From a virus, in IMG/VR virus record IMGVR_UViG_3300030389_003573, positions 1-25,902 of that record: a DNA stretch of 25,902 nucleotides; one strand, written 5' to 3'. Below, one piece after another: positions 21,662 through 25,902 of this stretch (position 1 is the stretch's first letter; each line of letters opens with the position of its first letter). The notes beneath the pieces are model-generated. The model worked only from the letters and a program-made list of their open reading frames with translations. It ran no database searches and had not been told where the DNA came from. The translations under genes and the position numbers were made by a program.

Positions 21662-22723
21662 ATGTATCAATCAATTTATGTTCCTTCATCTTTAGAGCAA
21701 GCCAAAGAGATTGCTTCACTACTCGACCAAGCCGCACCACTTGACCTTCTAAAATGTCATGCTTCCTTTGGTCATCACTTCAAAGGTGATATGGGTTTAG
21801 TTTCTACACAGGCTTATTGCCTTAGAGGTAAACCAAGCTTGAACGCTGACGCTATGGCTGGAATATGTCGTAATAGTGGCTTGGTTCGTTATATGAAGAT
21901 AGTCACCTGGGATCAACAACATTGTAAGATGATCTTTAGTCGTAAAGATGAACCTGAAGAAATAATTCATGAATTCACTTTTACTTTTGAAATGGCAAAG
22001 AATCAAGGCTTGACTAATAACCGTAACTGGAGAACCATGCCGCTTCAAATGTTAAGAAGTCGAGTATTAACAATGGGTCTCCGTGCTGTCTTTCCAGACG
22101 CTGTAAGCGGTATATATTCAGCGGATGAAATAGCAGATAATACAAAAATGAGTGATGACGAAAGAGCAAAGATAAGCGCTGAATCATTAGGTGAAGAATT
22201 AAATATTAGCCATCGACCACAGCCAGCACCACCACCACAACCAAAGCCACAACCAAAGCAAGAAGTAAATTATCAACCCGTTTGGAACTTTACGAACGAA
22301 CAAGACTTTTATGATATATGTGAAGAACATGATATTAGTTTTGAAGAAGTAAATTCCACGACTTCAAGGCACAGTGTAGAACTTGCTGACATGACACCCA
22401 AAGAGCTTGAAAGTTTCTTTTATAATGTAGTCATTCATCAAGTGACAAGAAGAAGTTGGTCTTTTGAAATTGATTGGTACAAAGGAGAACCCGAACAAGT
22501 AAAAGCAGTTCATGACGGGTTTGTAGTTGAATATCCTATTTTAGAAACTGCAAGCCCTTCCTGGTACGGTCCAAGACTCGCACATGGTGCATTTGTAGAA
22601 GCACTTAGACAAGCTAATTCTATGCATGAAAAACACGCAAAAGAATCACAAAAAATTCTTGGTCAAATGAACCCGACCGACTGGAAAGCTTACTATAAAC
22701 TAGTAGAGCTAGAAAAAAACTAA
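21662..22723 (+). CDS. RecT-like single-strand annealing protein with C-terminal extension
   Basis: AGGAG precedes the ATG at 21662. Residues 1-160 resemble phage RecT/Bet-type annealing proteins: GKPSLNADAMAGICRNSG, then a WRTMP.QMLRSRVL segment and GLRAVFPDAVSGIYSADEI, the 'R..FPd...G.Y...E' pattern of this superfamily. A Pro/Gln-rich linker (about 185-200; PAPPPQPKPQP) separates a C-terminal domain with many aromatic residues, of unknown role. The protein would anneal complementary strands during replication and recombination, probably together with the SSB encoded across the switch region. No exonuclease gene accompanies it here. Its stop overlaps the stop of the convergent gene by four bases. 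Confidence 0.6.
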   Translation: MYQSIYVPSSLEQAKEIASLLDQAAPLDLLKCHASFGHHFKGDMGLVSTQAYCLRGKPSLNADAMAGICRNSGLVRYMKIVTWDQQHCKMIFSRKDEPEEIIHEFTFTFEMAKNQGLTNNRNWRTMPLQMLRSRVLTMGLRAVFPDAVSGIYSADEIADNTKMSDDERAKISAESLGEELNISHRPQPAPPPQPKPQPKQEVNYQPVWNFTNEQDFYDICEEHDISFEEVNSTTSRHSVELADMTPKELESFFYNVVIHQVTRRSWSFEIDWYKGEPEQVKAVHDGFVVEYPILETASPSWYGPRLAHGAFVEALRQANSMHEKHAKESQKILGQMNPTDWKAYYKLVELEKN

Positions 22724-22956
22724 TCTCGTTGATTGATTATCGTTTCAAGACGGGTCAAACCTTCTAATAAACTTTGTAACTTATCATCAATACTTTCAAA
22801 TTTAGTATCTATCTGAGCGGCTTTGTTTTCTAGATTTTGTACTTGTTGTTTTAATCGTCCCATAGCCTCAGCTTGAACAATCTTATCTTGAGTGGTCTTG
22901 TAGATTAAGCCCGCTATAGCCAAAAGTGTTCCAATGTCAACAGCGTTCATATCCAT
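22720..22956 (-). CDS. Small membrane-anchored coiled-coil protein
   Basis: The 78-residue product has a short hydrophobic N-terminal segment (about residues 6-20), then a coiled coil (about 25-76, with regular Leu/Ile spacing). AGGTGA stands just before the ATG at 22956. It resembles small XhlA-like or Rz-type accessory proteins next to lysis genes. The gene ends head-on against the RecT-like gene. The specific role is unknown; lysis accessory is inferred from its neighbours. Confidence 0.55.
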   Translation of the reverse strand: MDMNAVDIGTLLAIAGLIYKTTQDKIVQAEAMGRLKQQVQNLENKAAQIDTKFESIDDKLQSLLEGLTRLETIINQRD

Positions 22957-22959
22957 GAT

Positions 22960-23418
22960 TCACCTCTTGATTATGTATAATGTAGTGGTGATTGTTGCAA
23001 CAAAACCCAGACCACTTGCAACATATAACATTATTTTATTATATTTCTTTTCTTTTTTCAATGAATCTTCAAGTTTTAACAATCTAGTTTCATACGCTTT
23101 AATAATATCGAGGTGGTCGACCTCTCTAGTGTATGCTTCTGTTAATGCCTTAGTCATGCCTTTTTCGCATTCTTTTAAGGCTTCATCAATAGCCCATACA
23201 CAAAGGTCTGGTGAATTTTCCAACGCACTTTTAAGCCTTATGAACTCAGAGACGGTTAGCAGTGCTGAAGGTTCTTTAATCTTTAGATCAAAGTCTTTAT
23301 CAACTTTAATTGCTTTTATTGGTTCAACACCTTGACCAAGATAAATCCAATTCGGTGGGATGTTCTCAGGCTTCAAAGGAGTAAGCATTAACAAAACTGA
23401 TAGTAAAAGGTTAGTCAT
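22960..23418 (-). CDS. Spanin-like protein with signal-like start and C-terminal membrane helix
   Basis: The ATG at 23418 lies within the end of the upstream gene. The 152-residue product begins with a signal-like hydrophobic stretch (TNLLLSVLLMLTP). A soluble middle with helical, Lys/Glu-rich coil around residues 90-125 follows, and the protein ends with a membrane helix (about residues 130-150; ASGLGFVATITTTLYI). This resembles a unimolecular spanin that would join inner and outer membrane at the end of lysis, but no lipobox cysteine is seen at the start. It overlaps the gene before it by eight bases. Confidence 0.48.
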   Translation of the reverse strand: MTNLLLSVLLMLTPLKPENIPPNWIYLGQGVEPIKAIKVDKDFDLKIKEPSALLTVSEFIRLKSALENSPDLCVWAIDEALKECEKGMTKALTEAYTREVDHLDIIKAYETRLLKLEDSLKKEKKYNKIMLYVASGLGFVATITTTLYIIKR

Positions 23419-23704
23419 TACAAGCCCAGTCTCTATGAGTATCAAGTGCTTGTTTTACTCGCTTATTGCAAACTGATTCACAGCTCAAAGCGGCTTCACC
23501 CGCTTTTTTTGCTTTGCACGTTGTTAAATCAATATCACTCTTGATTTTATCATTTTTAAGATTTTCAACTTCTATAATATAGTCAGCACAAACAACAGCA
23601 GGGTCTTGTTTACCGAGCAAATAGCCAACAGTTAAGCATACCACAACACCGAAAATAATAATTGTGTAAGCCATATCTTGTTTAAATAATATTCTTTCAA
23701 TCAT
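23411..23704 (-). CDS. Small Cys-rich membrane-anchored protein
   Basis: The 97-residue product starts with one membrane helix (about 11-30; AYTIIIFGVVVCLTVGYLLG). A helical segment with four to five Cys follows (VVCADY, TTCKAKK, SCESVCNKR, WACND), likely outside the cytoplasm and able to form disulfides. Its start overlaps the stop of the fibre-side gene (ATGA, 23701-23704). It may be an i-spanin-like lysis protein or another envelope protein; the cysteines are unusual for that family. Confidence 0.5.
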   Translation of the reverse strand: MIERILFKQDMAYTIIIFGVVVCLTVGYLLGKQDPAVVCADYIIEVENLKNDKIKSDIDLTTCKAKKAGEAALSCESVCNKRVKQALDTHRDWACND

Positions 23705-24162
23705 GCTGGTAATTCCATTATTTTTATCGTTTCAACGGGTTCATAAGTTGCGCCAGTACTATTGTTTCCTATAGTTCCAGTCACTGACTTACATTTTATT
23801 GATAATGTCATACTAGTACTAATATCTGATGATAGTATTAAAGCTCTAGTAAAATTAGTAGAACAATTTAGAGCGTTAATATTTGACATAATAGCAGGGA
23901 AACCCACATAATTTGACCCATCATGAAGTTGTGTGATATATTCACTACTTAAGCTCAGATTAGGAAGTTGTGCGCCTACTTTACTCTCTATTAGCCAGTG
24001 ACTACCAGTGTATATTGTTATTTTTCCACTGTTTAAAGTCGCTCTGGTATGAATAGGAGAATCTGCTATAGTCCATTCATCGCCCGCGCTTAAAGAAGTT
24101 TTAATATTTACTTTTAAAATATCACATCTAAAAGTTGCTCTTGATAATGCTAGATAACTCAT
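23701..24162 (-). CDS. Small beta-rich virion or fibre accessory protein
   Basis: The 153-residue product is rich in Ser, Thr, Ile, Asn and Leu and alternates short strands, with GDEWTIADSP and GSHWLIES as examples. It looks like a small C1q/jelly-roll or fibre-tip type protein. It is one of three similar-sized genes in a row following the tail fibre gene; ATGA overlaps join them, suggesting a co-translated set. A receptor-binding or fibre-cap role is likely. I recognise no family. Confidence 0.5.
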   Translation of the reverse strand: MSYLALSRATFRCDILKVNIKTSLSAGDEWTIADSPIHTRATLNSGKITIYTGSHWLIESKVGAQLPNLSLSSEYITQLHDGSNYVGFPAIMSNINALNCSTNFTRALILSSDISTSMTLSIKCKSVTGTIGNNSTGATYEPVETIKIMELPA

Positions 24163-24593
24163 ATAAAAAACCCCGCAAAAAAATCATTATTTGGAAGATT
24201 TCTGGTCGTGCCATTTTGGAATTGTGCATCTATTTTTAATTGTGTTGACCCTGTGAAAAATGCGTCAGCACTATCACAACCATGCATATAATTATTTCTA
24301 TTATGAAAGCTTGTTCTAGAATATTTTGAATTAGAAAAAGTATATGTGAAAATTGGTATATAAGACTGCCCACCTGTATTTGTTGTGCTTATGTCACCAA
24401 CTGCCAGAGCTTTTGTGTTTGTTGCTAAAATAATCTCATTGCTTACATTTGTAGCATTATCAATTATCGTATCAAAAGGCAAAATTATATTACTAGAATT
24501 CCAACTATTTTGCGTATTATTTGAAAGAGTTTGTGTAGTTGAATGATAGCCACCAAAAAAAAGACCTGTTTTTGTAATCGGCTTATATGTCAT
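24159..24593 (-). CDS. Small beta-rich virion or fibre accessory protein
   Basis: The 144-residue product is Asn-, Thr- and Ser-rich with short hydrophobic strands (IILPFDTII, SYIPIFTYTF, NNDFFAGFFI at the end). It has a single Cys (Cys106) and no membrane segment. The start overlaps the stop of the gene before it and the stop overlaps the next start, each by four bases. It is likely a distal tail or receptor-binding component encoded with its neighbours. I recognise no family. Confidence 0.5.
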   Translation of the reverse strand: MTYKPITKTGLFFGGYHSTTQTLSNNTQNSWNSSNIILPFDTIIDNATNVSNEIILATNTKALAVGDISTTNTGGQSYIPIFTYTFSNSKYSRTSFHNRNNYMHGCDSADAFFTGSTQLKIDAQFQNGTTRNLPNNDFFAGFFI

Positions 24594-25054
24594 GTTTCTA
24601 CCTCTGTTATTAAAATATTCATTGTTTCTTTGATTGTTGTAGTGCCGCCAGATAATCCCGAAATCACTAGTTTTATGTCAAAAGCTGGATTACTTACATA
24701 CATTACAGATATTAATGTACCGTTTCTTCTTGTTGATGATGAAGTGCCGCTAGGATTATATTGACTTTTGAAAGCTCCATCTGATTTATCTAAAGCGGTA
24801 TTTGTGCTGGAGTTATACCATGTTGTTATGACATCACTTGAAGTACTTGGACGTTCAACAGATACAGCACATTGTAAGAAGTAACTTTTAGTGGAACTTA
24901 AAGAAATCACACCACTTGAGACGCTTACAGAATCGCCCCCTGTAGTTTGTTTATTCGGAAACAAAATTGTATCACCATTGCTTACGGTTTGCGTTCCATC
25001 CGCTGAAATAATAATCATTCTTGTTGTTCTTGAGTGTCTTTGTAAATATGTCAT
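24590..25054 (-). CDS. Small beta-rich virion or fibre accessory protein
   Basis: The 154-residue product begins MTYLQRHSRTTRMIIISAD and is then Ser/Thr-rich with many strands (DTILFPNKQ, VISLSSTKSYFLQCAVSVE, ITTWYNSS). It resembles the C-terminal head of fibre or C1q-like proteins: alternating strands, an aromatic-rich centre and a closing strand. It follows the tail fibre gene after 11 bases and starts the chain of three small genes. It may be a fibre tip encoded separately. Family not recognised. Confidence 0.5.
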   Translation of the reverse strand: MTYLQRHSRTTRMIIISADGTQTVSNGDTILFPNKQTTGGDSVSVSSGVISLSSTKSYFLQCAVSVERPSTSSDVITTWYNSSTNTALDKSDGAFKSQYNPSGTSSSTRRNGTLISVMYVSNPAFDIKLVISGLSGGTTTIKETMNILITEVET

Positions 25055-25065
25055 TATTCACTCGC

Positions 25066-25902
25066 TTAAATGATGAACCACTTATTTGTTCCGTTGCTTA
25101 CAATAGTTAGAGCCGCATATTGTGTATTAATATCTACTGTTGTACTGCCATCGATTGTCTGTGTGCTGTTTGGATCAATAGTCAGAGTATAGGTACTAAT
25201 ATTTTTTAGTTGATATTTATAACCTTCGCCAACAGTTGAAGCACTTGGCAGATTCACATTGATTGAAGCTCCTACATCAAATATATAAACCTCTTCAATC
25301 CCTGTATAAGTAGAAATAGTGTAGTCCGTTGTTTGAGTATTATCAATTTCTTTTACATCAGGTGCAGAACCTCCACCGCTGATGGTCGTAAATGATAGGT
25401 TTCCAGACCCATCACTCACAAGTGCGTCACCTGGTGAACTGGCATCTGCTGTAGGTAGTCTCCAAGTGACAGAGCCGCCGCTCAATTCTGAATGTGTCGG
25501 TGATTTTAACGCTACATAATGTTCGTCTGAACTTTCACAATACAACCTTAATTCAGCTGGGTTTGTATTTCCTCCTAGCTGTATCGCTCCCGTTCCATTT
25601 GGTCTTAAAATTAAATTTCTATTTGATGCGGTTACTATCTCATGTTGATTTGTGTCTAGATTCCCCCCAAGCTGTGGAGATGTATCATTAACTAGATCTG
25701 AAGTTACATTGGTTAATTGTGAACCATCTATAGCGGGAAGTTTTGCTGATCCGTCAAGTTGAACAATCTTACTAGCTGTTGTACCAACGTCTAAAAATGC
25801 TGATGTTCCCAAGGTTCCTAGTTTAGTATCAATACCGCTGAAGTGACCGTCTACGTTAGTGTTTGCGGCTGTATAGTGACTTGCTGAGTAATCTACCGCT
25901 AT
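25066..25902 (-). CDS. Tail fibre or baseplate spike protein, N-terminal part outside window
   Basis: The frame is open from the right edge to a stop at 25066-25068, so the visible 278 residues are a C-terminal portion. It begins with a YTAANTNVDGHFSGIDTKLG segment, a motif I know from phage tail fibre stalks. It continues with repeated Gly/Asn/Ser-rich strand units (SPQLGGNLDTNQHEIV; LILRPNGTGAIQLGG; GDALVSDGSGNLSF), typical of trimeric fibre shafts. The end is a beta-rich domain with YKYQLKNIS and TQTIDGSTTV, ending in NGTNKWFII. Such fibres recognise the host surface. The genes that follow may be fibre-tip or chaperone proteins. Confidence 0.75.
   Translation of the reverse strand: MAVDYSASHYTAANTNVDGHFSGIDTKLGTLGTSAFLDVGTTASKIVQLDGSAKLPAIDGSQLTNVTSDLVNDTSPQLGGNLDTNQHEIVTASNRNLILRPNGTGAIQLGGNTNPAELRLYCESSDEHYVALKSPTHSELSGGSVTWRLPTADASSPGDALVSDGSGNLSFTTISGGGSAPDVKEIDNTQTTDYTISTYTGIEEVYIFDVGASINVNLPSASTVGEGYKYQLKNISTYTLTIDPNSTQTIDGSTTVDINTQYAALTIVSNGTNKWFII

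Noticed and set aside
22934-23335. Plus-strand 133-codon frame opposite the spanin-like gene
   Set aside because: It lacks a ribosome binding site and would run against the minus-strand chain of overlapping genes.

Overview
The window is a densely packed stretch of a tailed double-stranded DNA phage genome. It is moderately AT-rich. Many genes have clear AGGAG-type ribosome binding sites, and many neighbours overlap by four bases (ATGA). I see no integrase, tRNA, rRNA, insertion sequence or CRISPR array. The tail genes (tube protein, frameshifted chaperone, tape measure, no sheath) indicate a siphovirus-like virion. The portal, protease/scaffold and minor head proteins resemble those of Mu-like phages. 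The host cannot be read from the sequence; a proteobacterium or other bacterium that uses strong Shine-Dalgarno signals fits best.

Layout. Almost everything between 1 and 20782 is on the minus strand, read from right to left. Replication and metabolism come first (20782 to about 15573): a winged-helix initiator-like protein with an iteron array inside its gene, a DnaC-like helicase loader, a ribbon-helix-helix regulator with its own promoter/operator, SSB, a GHKL ATPase resembling T4 rIIA, a small helix-turn-helix protein and ThyX. Two unknown small genes lead into the small and large terminase genes. Next come a class III nucleotide cyclase-like protein with a membrane tail and a two-helix membrane protein overlapping it by 4 bases. 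A 230-base non-coding region with two inverted repeats follows. The late genes then run from portal through protease/scaffold, decoration protein, major capsid, minor head protein, connectors, tail terminator and tube to the tail chaperone and the tape measure, which runs off the left edge.

A short plus-strand block (20913 to 22723) diverges from the replication operon. It holds a small helix-turn-helix protein, a very acidic 55-residue protein, a small membrane protein and a RecT-like annealing protein. It converges on a second minus-strand block (25902 to 22720): the end of a tail fibre gene, three small possible receptor-binding or fibre accessory proteins, and three small membrane or coiled-coil proteins that look like part of a lysis cassette. 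No endolysin is visible.

The most notable points are: (1) the cyclase and two-helix membrane protein pair between terminase and portal, superficially like a Pycsar-type signalling pair; (2) a four-copy 19-bp iteron array next to an AT-rich tract inside the initiator gene, a likely origin; (3) a complete programmed -1 frameshift signal (G GGA AAA, spacer, stem-loop) in the tail chaperone; (4) the rIIA-like ATPase; (5) an acidic DNA-mimic-like small protein beside a helix-turn-helix gene.
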